Notes: generated by a model not told the origin, from the sequence alone. A stretch of 64,000 nucleotides of DNA from Chromera velia (GCA_018398765.1 JAHBMJ010003954.1:13803-77802), one strand, 5' to 3'; shown: positions 11,002 to 22,776, numbered from the stretch's first letter. A program made the numbers and translations.

Positions 11002-12243
11002 ATGAGTGCAACAGAAGGCAAGCTCGTTTTCCCCCTTCTCGTTGATGAGAGAATCCAAGAACTTGGTGTCAATGAAGTCAACACTTTTGTTGCCTGGGCA
11101 AACAGGCGTTTGTCCATCCTCGACGGGAAAGTCGATATAGACGGCGATAAACTTGATAAGTGGATCTGTAACCAGACATATCGGTCAATACAAGGTCATC
11201 CCAGAGTCGGAGTGGTGATCAACACTGTCTTTCAGAAACGGAAGAAGGGCGAATATGATGACGCAAACGGAAAGTGCAAATTCGACGCCTACCAAAAGGC
11301 GCTCGAAGAGGCACTGAAGAACTCGGGAGAGGAGGATGATGAAAAATCGAAGGAGGATGTCGAGAAAGAATGGGAAACATTTGCCACAAAGAGGAGGGGT
11401 CGTGGGATTAAGATCATCAATGACTACAGGAACCTCCTTGTAAGGCATGAAGCGTTGAACGGGGAAGTCCCAAAGAAGAAGATGGCAGAGGTACTGATGG
11501 ACTCAGTGTCCGAAAAGGTACAGGACGTATGGACCGTTTCACTGAGTCAGACCTCTGCACAACAGAAAGATCCCGATATCATCATCCAGAAGCTGGCGGA
11601 GATGTGTAAGACAACCAAAGGTGATGAGGCTGCGCCAAAGACAAACTTCCCCTACAGAGCCGCCCCAAAAGATGTGTGCGCAGTGATTAAGGAGGAAATC
11701 GCTGCATTTGTGGGTGGTAGAGGAAACCCCAGAAGAGATCAGGTCATTGACAGGAGACCCAAACCTGCTTCCAGCAACAGTAGAAGGAACCCCAGACACT
11801 CCCAGCAGCAGTCATCTGAAGGACTCCGAGGTAGAAAGTGCTGGTGGTGTGGAATCATAGGGTGCAATCCTGACACGTGTAAATCGCACGAAAAGCCGTG
11901 CGATTGTTGCGGAAACAAAGGTCATTGGAAAGTAACATGCCAATGTAAGAAGTGCAAAAGAGACTGCAAAGCCGGAGGCAAGGGCGCAGGTGGGAGCAAG
12001 GAGACGGGCAGGAATGGGGGAAAGAATAACCAGCGTACCAACTACCTGGCAGAATCCATCGTCGATGAAGAATTCTCAGAGTTCCCATTCGCAGGCGATG
12101 CCTGCACAGTCGCCATGCAGTGCTCCAACTGCAGGCATGATATCGGCAGAGCGATAGTCAACACTGGGACTGACCGTCCGCTGGTGAGTAGCCAAGAAAC
12201 CAACCAAGCCAACCAAGCCAAGCAAGCCAACCAAGCCAACTAA
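11002..12243 (+). CDS. Gag-like polyprotein with zinc knuckle and degenerate protease start
   Basis: Nucleocapsid/capsid-like protein of the LTR element, with an open frame of 413 residues. The first ~270 residues are charged and helical, as in copia Gag. Near residues 275-325 there is a Cys/His-rich region with CWWCG, CDCCGNKGHWKVTC and CKKCKRDC, of which C-x2-C-x4-H-x4-C is a classic zinc knuckle that binds RNA. Close to the C-terminus, RAIVNTGTDRPLV resembles the retropepsin active-site loop (D-T/S-G) but has Asn where the catalytic Asp should be. The frame then runs into AACCAAGCC repeats and stops, which I take as the start of foreign sequence. It begins 40 bp after the 5' LTR, as expected for gag. 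The annotated end is the ORF stop, not necessarily the original one. Confidence 0.75.
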   Translation: MSATEGKLVFPLLVDERIQELGVNEVNTFVAWANRRLSILDGKVDIDGDKLDKWICNQTYRSIQGHPRVGVVINTVFQKRKKGEYDDANGKCKFDAYQKALEEALKNSGEEDDEKSKEDVEKEWETFATKRRGRGIKIINDYRNLLVRHEALNGEVPKKKMAEVLMDSVSEKVQDVWTVSLSQTSAQQKDPDIIIQKLAEMCKTTKGDEAAPKTNFPYRAAPKDVCAVIKEEIAAFVGGRGNPRRDQVIDRRPKPASSNSRRNPRHSQQQSSEGLRGRKCWWCGIIGCNPDTCKSHEKPCDCCGNKGHWKVTCQCKKCKRDCKAGGKGAGGSKETGRNGGKNNQRTNYLAESIVDEEFSEFPFAGDACTVAMQCSNCRHDIGRAIVNTGTDRPLVSSQETNQANQAKQANQAN

Positions 12244-12262
12244 GCCAACCAAGCCAACAATG
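12188..12262. repeat. (AACCAAGCC)n minisatellite
   Basis: About eight imperfect copies of a 9-10-bp unit at the 3' end of the gag frame. They probably mark the left edge of the insertion inside the LTR element. Confidence 0.85.
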
Positions 12263-12811
12263 CCAACCAATGCTAATCAGCCAGGCGTCATGCCTTCAGG
12301 GGGCGGCTCAGCTCCCAGGAGATGCCGGAGAGGCCGCAGTCGCCCTTCTCCTACTCTAATGTTCCCAATTGTCAACCAGCCCAAAACACTTGACCTTGAT
12401 GGCATGCTTTCTCAATCTATCGCCTCCTCTCCACCACTTTCCCACTCGTTGCCGCAGGCCGTCACACTGGCCACCGTCTACGCCTTCGGCCTGTCTATTC
12501 TCCAGCAGCAGAGTGCAGCGGAATCTATTGCTTCGCTCGCGGTGGTGATAACACTCCTTAGCCAAATTAACTGGCTCGACTGCATCGTGCAGGTAACAGT
12601 AATCGGTTTTGCTGTTGCCCTGCATCTACTCCTCTACACCCTCTGTGCCTTCGCCAGCTGCCTCGCCACCATCATCTCTGCAGTGGTCAAGACAGGTTTT
12701 GAAGTTGGGGTTATTGCCCTAAGGCTTGAAGCGACAACCCTAGACGACAACCTTTGTCTGGAAGGCGGCGTGGATCTCCCTGGAGGCCGCATTCTTCGGG
12801 GACAAAGTTGA
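12260..12811 (+). CDS. Unrecognised hydrophobic ORF inside the LTR element
   Basis: An ORF of 183 residues that I cannot assign. After a basic, proline-rich start (residues 1-45), residues about 65-155 are almost continuously hydrophobic. They could form three or four membrane segments, for example around QAVTLATVYAFGLSILQ and VIGFAVALHLLLYTLCAFA. It follows the gag ORF, overlaps the end of the AACCAAGCC repeats, and precedes the LINE-type RT. It could be a membrane protein of one of the nested elements, an env-like relic, or a chance open frame. No homologue is recognised and coding status is unproven. Confidence 0.3.
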   Translation: MPTNANQPGVMPSGGGSAPRRCRRGRSRPSPTLMFPIVNQPKTLDLDGMLSQSIASSPPLSHSLPQAVTLATVYAFGLSILQQQSAAESIASLAVVITLLSQINWLDCIVQVTVIGFAVALHLLLYTLCAFASCLATIISAVVKTGFEVGVIALRLEATTLDDNLCLEGGVDLPGGRILRGQS

Positions 12812-14825
12812 GCCAAGGCGGGCAACATGTGCACATTCTACTAACTTAAAGGAGCTGTTCCGCAAAGCCAGATTAATTCGTTTTGGAGGCGTCATTGTCC
12901 TGAGTGCTTGCATAGTGCTGGCAGTCTGCACAGGCAGAGCCGCGTCACGTCTTACAGGTGCTACAACCTTTCCTTACCATATGTGTGCAGGCAGAGCAAT
13001 CTTACTCACTAGAGGAATTCATACCAGGGTGACCCTTAAGGGAGTGATGCAGACAGGTACCCCCGTTTTCGATGCTGTATCCAGTACAGAGGCGGCCCTG
13101 CCCTCTTCCCACAGCTCAACCTCATCCTCAGGCCTACATAGGCCCAGGGGGAAGTCAAAGCAGAGGGAGGGACGGAAGGGAAGGGCGGTCCCCCCTTTTC
13201 ACCCATACCAAGAAGGAGTAGAGGTTGAACCAGGCGGGTTACAGGCCGGCGATCTGTATAAAGAGAACGGGGCTTTGAGGCGGGAGAGGGTCTGGTACCC
13301 CAGGTTGGGGAAAGCACCAGCCGGGGCGGGCCTATTCCTACGATGGTGGAGCAACCGCCCGCCTAGGCCCAGAGGCCTCGAGGGGGGGAGGCGCTGACCA
13401 GCTGGCGACAGCTAGCCTCCACCCCCAGCAAAAGCGTGCGGCAGAGAGGGTTGTCCACTGACATCAGGGGGGGCCTGGGCGTTTTTTCACGGCGTTTGTA
13501 TTCTTTTCCCTCTTTCTCTCGCAGGTGCAGCAGGCAGGACTCCAGGGCCGTCGGCCCCCCCCTTCCGACCTCGAGGTACGGCACCTGCTAGCCCGTATAG
13601 GGGGATTTGGGGGGGACGTCAACAGGGCTATACACTCCATCGAGGGCAACATACCATCACGGGAAGGAGACAACAACCGGAGGGACCGTCACGGGGGGGA
13701 ATCGGACAGAGAAGACGAGGAGCCGTAGACCGAGGGAGAACCGATCGAACCAGACGAGCTTTCCCCTCGCACCAGGCCTCCCATTGCTCCTTCCAGAATT
13801 GACCCGGAGACCCGCTTTGCGCGGCACCTCCATCCGGCACAGCGTTAGTCAAATCTCGTTCTAGTGGTTACAGCACCCCAACTTGCAACACCCGGGGCCC
13901 AACGAGCACCACGCTAGGCCGCAGGGGGGACGAGACAGACGGAGAAAGAGAAAAGACGGATACAGAACGCGCCGCTTCCTTTAAACTACGGATCACAGCG
14001 GAGGTAGGATATAGCTGACGCAAGCTCAGCCTCCGCCTCAGCTAGCAGTTCTGTTCCCGCTCCTGCCTCCTCACTGACAGGACCAGGCCCGCTCCAAATA
14101 GCAAATTCAGCCTCGGCCTCCGCCTCCGCCTCTGCTTCTTCCTCTTCTTCCTCTTTGTCTTCAATGCCTGCCCCTTTCTCTAAACAGAATGCATCGGCTA
14201 CCATGTTAGTGTTGCCGATACCCGCGGCGTTGTTTCCACCAGCAGCAGCAAGAGCCACGGTGGCGGCAGCCCCCAGGAGGTCACCGACGGCATCAGTAGT
14301 GTCTCGTTTCCCGCCCACCCCCGTGAGACAGTCCATCGTAGAGACATCCCTCCGGGCAAGGCAACAAGCAGGAGAGGGCGCAGAGCAGCGGGCGGCAGCG
14401 GGCTTGGCGCCGGGGGGGGACTTCTCCTCAGGGGGCCGACACCGCCCGGGGGATTTGCAAGATGCTGTGGCATCTCGAGCACCCGTGCACAGACACAGAT
14501 TCCGATCCAGAGGAAACCTAAAGAGAAAACACGAAGCATGGGGGTTCCATCTCCTCAAGACGAAGGCATGGGGGGCGCGGAAGGCGATGGCATGGGGGTC
14601 CAGATTCCTCTTTCTTTGGATCCCCCTATAGGAGAAGGGGATGACCCGATGGATGGACAAGCAGAGACGGCAACGGCAGCAAACGGACAGGCCCCAGCGC
14701 AGGACGAGCAAGACTAGCGAAGCGAAGCAGGTAGTGATGGAGACCCAGATAATGGAGGGGATGCTTCAGAGCAGGCGGCAGGGTAGGAAAGTAAATGGGC
14801 CTTCTGGGATTCTGTCGATTGGACA

Positions 14826-17605
14826 GTGGAAGTGTGGGATGACTTGGACATTTCTACAGATAGGCACATCGATCCGAGACTGCGTCCCGCCTTGGCAGCT
14901 GTCATTGAAGAGATTGTGGACCAGATAGGGAACGAAAACGCCATCAAAGCAGAATATGCGTGGAAAGCTCTGGCCTATTTCCCTTCAATCTTTTTCTATA
15001 AGGACAGACGAGGGGGACCTGCTTCCTTATCAGCGCGCAGGCGGCGGATTAAAGCCTTTTGGGAGGGAGACTTTAAGTCGCTAGTGCAAGTTCTATGGGA
15101 GGATGTGGTGCGCATGAGGGAGAGACAACGGAAGGGCCAGGAGAGGAGGGGGCGTCGTTCCACCCAGCAACGTACGGAAGACGACCTGGTTTCCAAATGG
15201 AAACAAGTGCAGGGTCTGATAGAGGAGGGGGCGCTGTCAAAAGCCGCCTCCCGTCTCCAATCCTTCGGGGTGGCCCCAGCATCATCAGCTATCTTCAGGA
15301 AGGTAGCAGGTATGTTTTTGCGTAGAGCTTGCCCTCTTCTCCTCCCGGGCCCACCCCAGAGCGACTCTTAGTCACAAACCTCAGGCTCTCAGTCTCCTCT
15401 GCTCACACTGTCTCGCGACAATCTGCTCGAAGCGATCAGGTCTGTGCTAAAGGGATCAGCACAGGGGGTCACGGGATGGCGTTACGAACACTTGAGCTAC
15501 TTCCTCCCCAGAGACGGCTCAGCACAGGCGCGTATCCTTCGTATTACCACATGTCTTGCAAGAAGTGACGCCCCAGTGGGTTTCATCTCACTACTCATGG
15601 GAAGCAGGTGCTTCGCCTTAAATAAGAATGCCAGAGGGACAAAGGTGAGACCCATTATGGTAGGGGACGTCCTTTGTCAGTGGATGATGAGAGCAATCCT
15701 GCTGGAGTTCGGCGTGCAGTTCGAGCGGCACCTGGGCCCCCTATAGTTTGCAGTGCGTATAAAGGCAGGCACAGAGAAATTGTTTCGTTGTGTGCAGACG
15801 TGCTTGCAGTGGTCCCCCTCGTCAGCTGTGCTGAACTTGAACGCATCGAACGCTTTCAATACATGTGACCGGCAGGTGATTATGGACCAGGTTCATACTT
15901 ATTTCCCCCAGTTGTACTCTTTCTTTGCTTTGTGGTATGGAACTCCTTCAGACTTAGTCTTCAGAGACCAGTCAGGGCTCCTCCAGAGGATCATATACAA
16001 AGAAGGGGTATAACAGGGGGATGTGGCGGGTCCCCTTCTCTTTTACATGGGGCTAAAGCCTTCCCTAGACAGGTTGCTGGGGGATTTGCAGGCAAAGCAC
16101 GGGGGAAGGGGGTGTTTCGTTGGTGCCTTCATGGACGACGTATCTATGGTCTTCCCCCTCTATCCTTTCCAGTAGATCCCCACAGATGGACACGACGACA
16201 GCATCTTGCATGCGTGGAGGGTGAGCGCAGCCAGGTTATAGAGTTTTGGGTTAACCCTGCGATCTGACAAGAGCTCGGTCCACTCACCTTCGTGGCAAGG
16301 GCTCAGGGAATGTCCGAGCGCATACCGATCACCGCCTGAAATCATCCCATCCCTTGTAGGTTTCCGACTCTGCGGGGCGGCCAGTGGGACTACAGAGTAT
16401 CAGAGTGCACACTTTGATCTAGACTTTGATAAAAAGCTGAAAGAGGCGCGGGAGTTGAGCCAGGCAGTGGAAGAGTACGGTGACCCCCAAGGAGCCCACC
16501 TCCTTTTCCGTTTCTGTGTTTTGCTGAAGCTGATTTATCTGACAAAGATTATGGGGGACGTCATTGCGCTAAGCAAATGGTCTTAGGCGGATAGAGAGCT
16601 AGACGAATCGTGGGCGCGTATCATGGGTATGATGGAGTAGGAATGGGCGCACGGGGAGATGCGGAATCAGGCGTACTTGCCGCAGTACCAGGGTGGACTA
16701 GGTCTTACCTGTTTTCGAGCAACCGCAACAGCAGGTCTGCTAGGCAGCTATGGGGTGACCCTGTCGACGGTGATAGAACGTCTCATAGACCAGTTCTTCC
16801 TGGGCCGTAGTCAGTCCCCAGACAGAGATGCCTTTTTTGCGTTCCCCTGGCTGCAGGCGTCGAAGAGGGAATACGAGAGACTCTGAGCAGAGAGTGCGAC
16901 GGAGTCCATGAAGCTGAAGGCCCACCATCCTCTGCGCTAAGGATGGGATGCTCAGTTAGGACGCTGGTGGAGAGCCCCTCATACCCAAGAGCAGCAGAAG
17001 ATAACGGACGCGCTTCATCGATCCCGCAGGGTTTTCCTCTTCTCTAAGGTAGGGCTGTCTGAGCGTGTCCATCTCCATTCATGCTCTGGCAACGGAGCCT
17101 CCGCGTGGCTCAGTGCCATCCCGTTATTAGGTTGGTTGCGCTTCCTTTGGCAGTGTACAGAGTCGTACTCCGCATTCGTTTGGGCCTCCCAATCCCCGAG
17201 ATATAAAAGGCAGGTGTGTATATATGTGGGTCACCGCTCGCCCCTCGGGGCCACCACGCACAGAAATGCCCGAATGGGGGGGGAGTGTACTGGCGGTATG
17301 AGCAGGTGAAAGATGTATTTACCCAAATCCTGAGGGGTCTCCGACATACTCATGTACTTGAGGAGACGACTTTTCGGCACTTGGGGGTGGCGATAGACTC
17401 AAGACTCACCGAGGAGCGCAACAAGCGAGTGAACCTTTTCGCCTCTCTATCAAATGGAGACACCCTCCTTGCGGATATTTCTGTGACTTTTCCGATTTTT
17501 TCCAATGCTTCCCGCCTGCGTACAAGGTCTAAAACAGCAGGGGCAGCAGCAAAGATGAAGAGCAAAGAGAAAGTGCGGAAGTACGTAGTAGCAGCACGCG
17601 CTGTG
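14826..17605 (+). pseudogene. LINE reverse transcriptase, broken; continues at 18464-18740
   Basis: A single RT polyprotein broken by stops and frameshifts. Residues from 14826-15312 match the family's pre-RT layout: RRRRIKAFWEGDF, then a KWKQVQGLIEEGALSKAASRLQS-type segment. RT motifs are LNASNAFNT (near 15836), GV-stop-QGDVAGPLLF (16005-16040; TAA at 16011-16013 where Gln is usual) and FMDDVSMVF (near 16130), the catalytic xxDD. Toward the 3' end, LLADISVTFP (near 17470) resembles the D-V-T-V-T-P segment of a C-terminal restriction-like nuclease fold. CGC GCT GTG at 17597-17605 is followed, after the hAT-like insertion and one target-duplication copy, by GGA TTG CGG at 18464 in the same frame. 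Reverse transcription and integration by this copy are not possible. Confidence 0.7.
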
Positions 17606-18455
17606 CAGTGCATTGAACAAATAAATTGCAAATAAATTGTTTTGACTAGTTTGATACAAACAATTATTGCAATAGTTGCAATTAATTGCCAATAATTGCT
17701 TATAATACAAAAATTTAATTTTTCTAAGTGCTCTAAGGTGTTTAAAGGACTATTAATAACATTTTTGTGTTTTTTTATGCATATTTAATATGATGTACAG
17801 TATTTTAATACTTATATAAATGAATTTAAAATCTTTAAAAGGAGTTATACTAAGTTATACAACTCATTACTAAGCTATTACTTCGTATTAATACCTGTGA
17901 TATATTTAACAATAACTATTTTTATTTTTTAAGATAGAAAATATAAACTTAGAATTCAATATAAATGATAAACAATATGAACACACTTTCATGTACGGTC
18001 CATAACATGAAAATTCTGCAACTGTACGTACAAGCAGTAAAAACTTACTGCTAGCACGTATAGTGCTTCAATTTTATGAGTATGCTGCATGCAAACAAGG
18101 CTATATCCACGAAAACATCCATGCAATCGATCATACAATAGCAGAAACGAGAAGACACGAAGGCCACAACATTTTTATGCATCACTCAGTATCATTCATG
18201 AATCAAAAAAACGTATCAAGGCATGCAATTTTGTGAGTATGAACCGCGTGCATGCTTGATCGCTTTGGTGCCTTATAACGCGCGTTTAGCCTTGTTTTTC
18301 ACTAGTTTTGAGCCCAATAAAACACCTCAGACTCTCAATTTTGAAATTGTATACAATTATTACAATGAATTGCAATGAGCTAAGAGCTTATAATGAATTA
18401 TTGCTCCCAATTATTTGCAATTATTGCAATTACAATTATTGCTTTCAATGCACTG
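17606..18455. mobile_element. hAT-like non-autonomous transposon (850 bp)
   Basis: Perfect 12-bp terminal inverted repeats, CAGTGCATTGAA at 17606 and its reverse complement ending at 18455, are flanked by an exact 8-bp target duplication GCGCTGTG (17598-17605 and 18456-18463). Inside the ends are imperfect inverted runs of CAATTATTGCAAT. CAGTG ends plus an 8-bp duplication are the hallmark of the hAT superfamily. The interior is AT-rich with no transposase ORF, so it must have been mobilised in trans. It interrupts the LINE frame, so it is the youngest layer here. Confidence 0.88.
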
Positions 18456-18920
18456 GCGCTGTGGGATTGCGGTTTGTCCTATTGCTCTTCGAGACCTTTG
18501 AACGTCCAGACAGGGAGACTGTCTCTTTCGTCAAAGAGCTGGTCAGTGTGGCTAGCTCGAGAGCAGGGTTTTCAACAGAGGGTAAGCTGATGGCTGTATA
18601 GGCTTGGTTGACTGATCGTTACTGGAAGATCCTCGGTTGTACGCTGCAGAGATATGTGGCGATCAATGTTCTGACCTCTGCATTCTACGGCAGGGGTCAG
18701 AGGGGGCCGTTCCAGCCAGTTTCTCTTCTTGGTTAGGAGTTTTCCATACAGTTATCTTACGAGAGAGACCGCTTTATGCAGGAGGACCCTGAGTCGGCTG
18801 TGTAAAGGGAGTTAATCAGACTGTGATGATTATATGTCTCTCGTTTTTTGGCTGTGTTAGTTTTGTTATCTGCGTGCTTGCATGCACTCTGTAAAGTGGA
18901 TCCAAGTTGCCTTTGGGAGT

Positions 18921-19110
18921 ATTGTATGTGTATACAAATTGCTTTAACTATCTTTTATCGAAGCAAGAATGTGCATGGTGCGTGATACACCGCGGAGTGG
19001 TGTGCTTTAGCCCTTATTGTATGTGTATGCAAATTGCTTTAACTGTCTTTTATCGAACTAAGAATGTGCGTGGTGCGTGATGCGCTGCGGAGTGGTGTGT
19101 TTTAGCCCTG
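18921..19110. repeat. 95-bp tandem duplication
   Basis: ATTGTATGTGTATACAAATT at 18921 recurs, diverged, at 19016 and the whole 95-bp unit is repeated once. It lies in the presumed 3' noncoding part of the LINE-type element. Confidence 0.85.
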
Positions 19111-19447
19111 ATTTTAGGATCTTTCCGGCACTGCTCTCACTTGTGCTCTGCCTACGTTGCATCCATGTTTTTTTTTATGGTTTCCTTCATGTTGCGCTTT
19201 TCGTAAGTTTCTTTCTGAAGTATGCATGCACGACCCGTCGTGTCTCTGGATGGGATTTTTCTTCTCTAGGTTTCTTTCGGTAACAGAAGAGCATCGCCTT
19301 TCAGTATTATATCTGGCCTCGGTTCTTCTGGGTCTTCGCTTACCTTGCTTGAGTGCACTTGCCTTTCTAGGCCTGGCGTTAGTCAATTAGCGATCGATCG
19401 AGGTTTCGTCTGCATTACCCGGCCTCCGTGTCATATAGCTTTGGTCG

Positions 19448-19929
19448 GTGCCTAGGTTTCTGACCCTATGGTGTACGCTTCTAGGGCACAAACCTATGCC
19501 GGCGCCTAGGCCTGGCGGTGAGCTCAATGTCATCGTCTACATCCGGGAGTGGACGTACAGTGCTCAGATCGGGGTTGCAAAGCGCGATGGCACCGGTGTC
19601 AAGACGGGCGAGCGCGTAATGATCAATGTGAATGGACGGGGGTCCATTGCTATACAGGACGTATCGGGTGGGCACTTCCTTACACTCTCAACTTTATAGA
19701 CGACAATGCCCCACATCTGATCACATGGGATGGTCAAATTGCACTTGAGAGATCAGGTGAGACCCCGTCATGGTTCAAAATTTTCGATGATATCGATGTG
19801 CGAGGAGTGTTGCACCATGTTGTCGTTGATGCCCCTGATGGGGTGTGCTGTTCTCGCATTCCGTTTTTCCGTCTCCCTCTGAACGCCGCAGACCAGTTTG
19901 TGGGTGGGGAAGAAAGGCCTAGGGTCTGA
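19448..19929 (+). other. Unrecognised open frames with protein-like composition
   Basis: Two overlapping frames (19448-19699 and 19549-19929) have balanced amino-acid composition, for example VIVYIREWTYSAQIGVAKRD and later WFKIFDDIDVRGVLHHVVVD. They look like pieces of one coding region displaced by a frameshift or small intron near 19690. I recognise no family. They could be a cargo gene, a relic of the nested element, or an older host exon. Confidence 0.25.
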
Positions 19930-21058
19930 CACTCTTGATATAGACCGTAGGTTTCGGCAGTGGTTTTAATGCCTAAAACTATGTAAAAAACTCAAAAATC
20001 TATGTTTATAGGTCAATTTAAAGCTCAGCTAATCCTAAAAACTTAAAATCTGATGATTTTAGAGTGGTTCTCTTTGGTTTATAGTTGGTTACCCCCCTTT
20101 TTATAGCATTTTGCCAGTCCCGGTTTTTATCGGTTTTGGAACCATAAGATTTACCACTGAAACCATACAAAAACTAACTCAAAAAACCTGCCGGCCTCAA
20201 TACATTTTTCAATATAACTGTGATGATATTACAATGGTTTTACCACATTTTTATATATAAAAACTAACCAGAATGCTAGAGGGAGAGCATCTAAGCGAGT
20301 GCATTGCTCAATGTACTTCTAATTGGCGGAATCCGATTTGTTCTCCTTCTCCCCCGTCTTTTCCTTTTTCTCCTCCCTAGTCTCCTTTCCTGTTCCCTTC
20401 TACACTGCCGTCACAGGCTTTTAATTTTTGGAAACTAGGTGGAAGCGCTCCAGATGTTTCTCAAACATAGTCAATTTTAGGGCGCCGGTTGATGAAGCCC
20501 AAACAGTTAGCTTGCACTTCTTCTCGTCTTTTCTTGTGCAGAGAAGGCACTTGAACTCTGTACTTGTACCATCCAGTCCTCAAGACAAGCATCCAGCAAC
20601 AAAGAGAGGAAGAAACACGGGTTTGTCTCGCTCAAATTGATCACATTGCTCTGTTTGCTGTATTCTTTTATCTTCATTTAAGCACCCAAGTCTACGGTCG
20701 TTTGACGGTTGACAATGAAGAGCTTACCAGGTTGGAGACACGGTTTCAAAAATTTTTGGAGGAGGAAGAAGAAGAAGAAGGAGAAAGAGATGATAAATGA
20801 TCTTTCGCAGTTGGTTTCTCCCGGTTTCATATGTTGGTTCCAAAATCGGCCTCTTCACTCTTCTAGAACTTTGAGTAGCAGATTATACTAAAACCGGAAA
20901 AACCGGCCTAGAACCAATGAAATCTAAGCTTTAAACTATTCTGTTCTGGTTCTTTTGATGAGATCTATTCAAAAATACAACTTTCAGATGTCTAGTAGTA
21001 ATTGTTAGTCTAAAGGTACCCTTTAAAAAATATTTTTTTTAATTATATAGTAGAAGTA
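19930..21058. other. AT-rich stretch without a gene
   Basis: Noncoding AT-rich sequence with several CCGGTTTTNNCGG-like strings and one (GAA)n-rich stretch near 20760-20790. No RNA gene and no convincing terminal repeats were seen. It is probably further transposon debris between the LINE-type element and the resumed LTR element. Confidence 0.4.
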
Positions 21059-21099
21059 TCAGACCCTAGAGAAAGGTAGCAAGCTCTGAGTGTACCACG

Positions 21100-22096
21100 G
21101 GCGATGCAACGGGTGGAGAGCATCAAGGAGGCATGTGTCCATTATGAGCGTTTCGGGATTCACTCGGGGGTGGAGGGATTCCGGCTCACTCTCGAGGATG
21201 CGGGGTACTACTTCCCCCAATCGATGGCAGAGGAGATTTGCCAGATATGCAGGACGTGCCAGTAGAAGCAGGCAGTACAGAAATCGCTGCAGGCAGGCTG
21301 AGCGATGGGTAAGAAGAGTCGGAGAGGGAGCGTCAAGAAATTTGGGGATGAGGTCTACCTCGACACTTGGTTCCCAGAAGACGAAGCCGCAGAGAGAACG
21401 GGTTTTCCCTGCAGGAATCTCTTCGTTGACCTTCACAGCAGCAGACGTTTTGACTTCCCCAAGCATGGGCATCGGGATGCGGCTGATTCATTCATAGAGT
21501 GGATTGAGTTCTACGGGGTAGTGCCGAAGAAAATCCTGACTGACAGAGCCTTAGAGCTGAGGGGAGGCCCCTTTATGCAGCTCTACCAATCTTTTTCCCC
21601 ACCTATCCTCACAGAGCGGGCTCCCACGGGGATTAAAGGGATTTTAGGGTTTGTTGAGAGGCCGATTCACACATACTGCAACCAAGTGCGCACGGTCCTC
21701 AGCCGATGCCTCGTACCGACAGAGGGAGGTAGGTGGGGGATTCCTATTCCTCACAAGTTTGTCCATAAGGTCTGCCGTGTGGTGGCGATTAAGAACGATA
21801 AGATCGTCAGCCCGGTTAACAGAAAGAGTCCCTTAGAGAGGGGGACGGGAAAGAAACCCGACCATGACTCCATACGGTTAGGTGATTGGGCAGTGCTGCC
21901 ATATAGGAAGAAAGATCTCTCCTTCCCAGGAAAGCTGGTGATATTTCTCTACCAGTGGTCCCCCCGATTCGCAGTAGTCCTCTACTACAACGAAAAGACC
22001 GGCAGTACCCAGTCATTATCGTATCACCCCTTCTTCCTAGAACCTAGCCTAGAACCGTTGCGTGACGGTCCCTTTGCAGGTTGGCATATGGTGTAA
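21100..22096 (+). pseudogene. Integrase region of the LTR element
   Basis: Would insert the cDNA into host DNA. At 21130-21265 the frame encodes an H2C2-type zinc-binding region: H-Y-E-R-F-G-I-H, then C-Q-I-C-R-T-C-Q followed by a TAG stop. From 21305 a 263-residue open frame continues with the catalytic core. The acidic triad is visible as D in [10 protein letters not shown] in LTDRALEL and E in GFVERPIHT, with 37 residues between the last two, close to the D,D35E spacing of retroviral-type integrases. After the core comes a positively charged C-terminal part. The zinc domain and core are separated by stops, so the copy is dead. Confidence 0.75.
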
Positions 22097-22776
22097 AAGA
22101 TCCATGACGTTCTTTCCAGGGGTGCTTTGTGCCCTCAGCAGGGTGTTCTTCCCCCTTCAGCAGTCACAGGACCCTCCGTTTCTCCTTCCTCCTACCCTGT
22201 AGATGGCAACCCCAATCAGGTGGCAGTGGGGGGTGGGGAGGGGGGAGGGGGGGCAGGAGTTGGAACTGAAGATGGAACTGAAGGAGTGAGAGGTAGTGGG
22301 GAGGACTATGGGGTGATTGTACAACTACAGAACGGCTCTCAGCACGAGAGCCAGCACAAGTACACCGACCTGAGGCTCCTCGTAGAAGCAAACGGGCGTC
22401 GTTTGGTGATAATACAGACGGGAAAGTCTCATTGGAAGTCCATCCTAGCAGCATAGCTGCAGCCAGAGGGAGATGGGAGTGGGAAGTGGAGGCCTAAAGG
22501 CATTGCACCCAGACCCATCAGCAAGCAGCAAGTGCTGAAGTACTTCGATTTCGTTGATGGCCGTTTGCCTCCTCAGATCAAAGCTTAGATCACAGAAGGT
22601 CTCCCTCCGATCGGTGTTGTTCCTCTCATCCTAGTGCAAGGAGGTGAAGCAGCATGCTTGCAGGCAGCAGAAGCAGCAGCCATTCCTCCTCCTGAGGAAC
22701 CCTATCCAGATGGAATTCCCCCAGATGATTCTCTTTTTGGCTCCGACCCTAGGCTCCGACCTCTTGCGTAACTCTG

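Larger units (their letters stand above)
13500..18900 (+). mobile_element. Degenerate LINE-type retroelement inserted in the LTR element
   Basis: Non-LTR-type RT motifs and the pre-RT region typical of protist and algal LINE-like elements are spread over this interval. The downstream part is split by the hAT-like element at 17606-18455. The 5' and 3' limits are approximate: coding signs start near 13525, and the 3' region grades into noncoding sequence after about 18740. Confidence 0.65.

Noticed and set aside
19953-20160. Short element bounded by CAGTGGT...ACCACTG
   Set aside because: Only 7 bp of inverted end and no matching target duplication on the two sides; likely chance.
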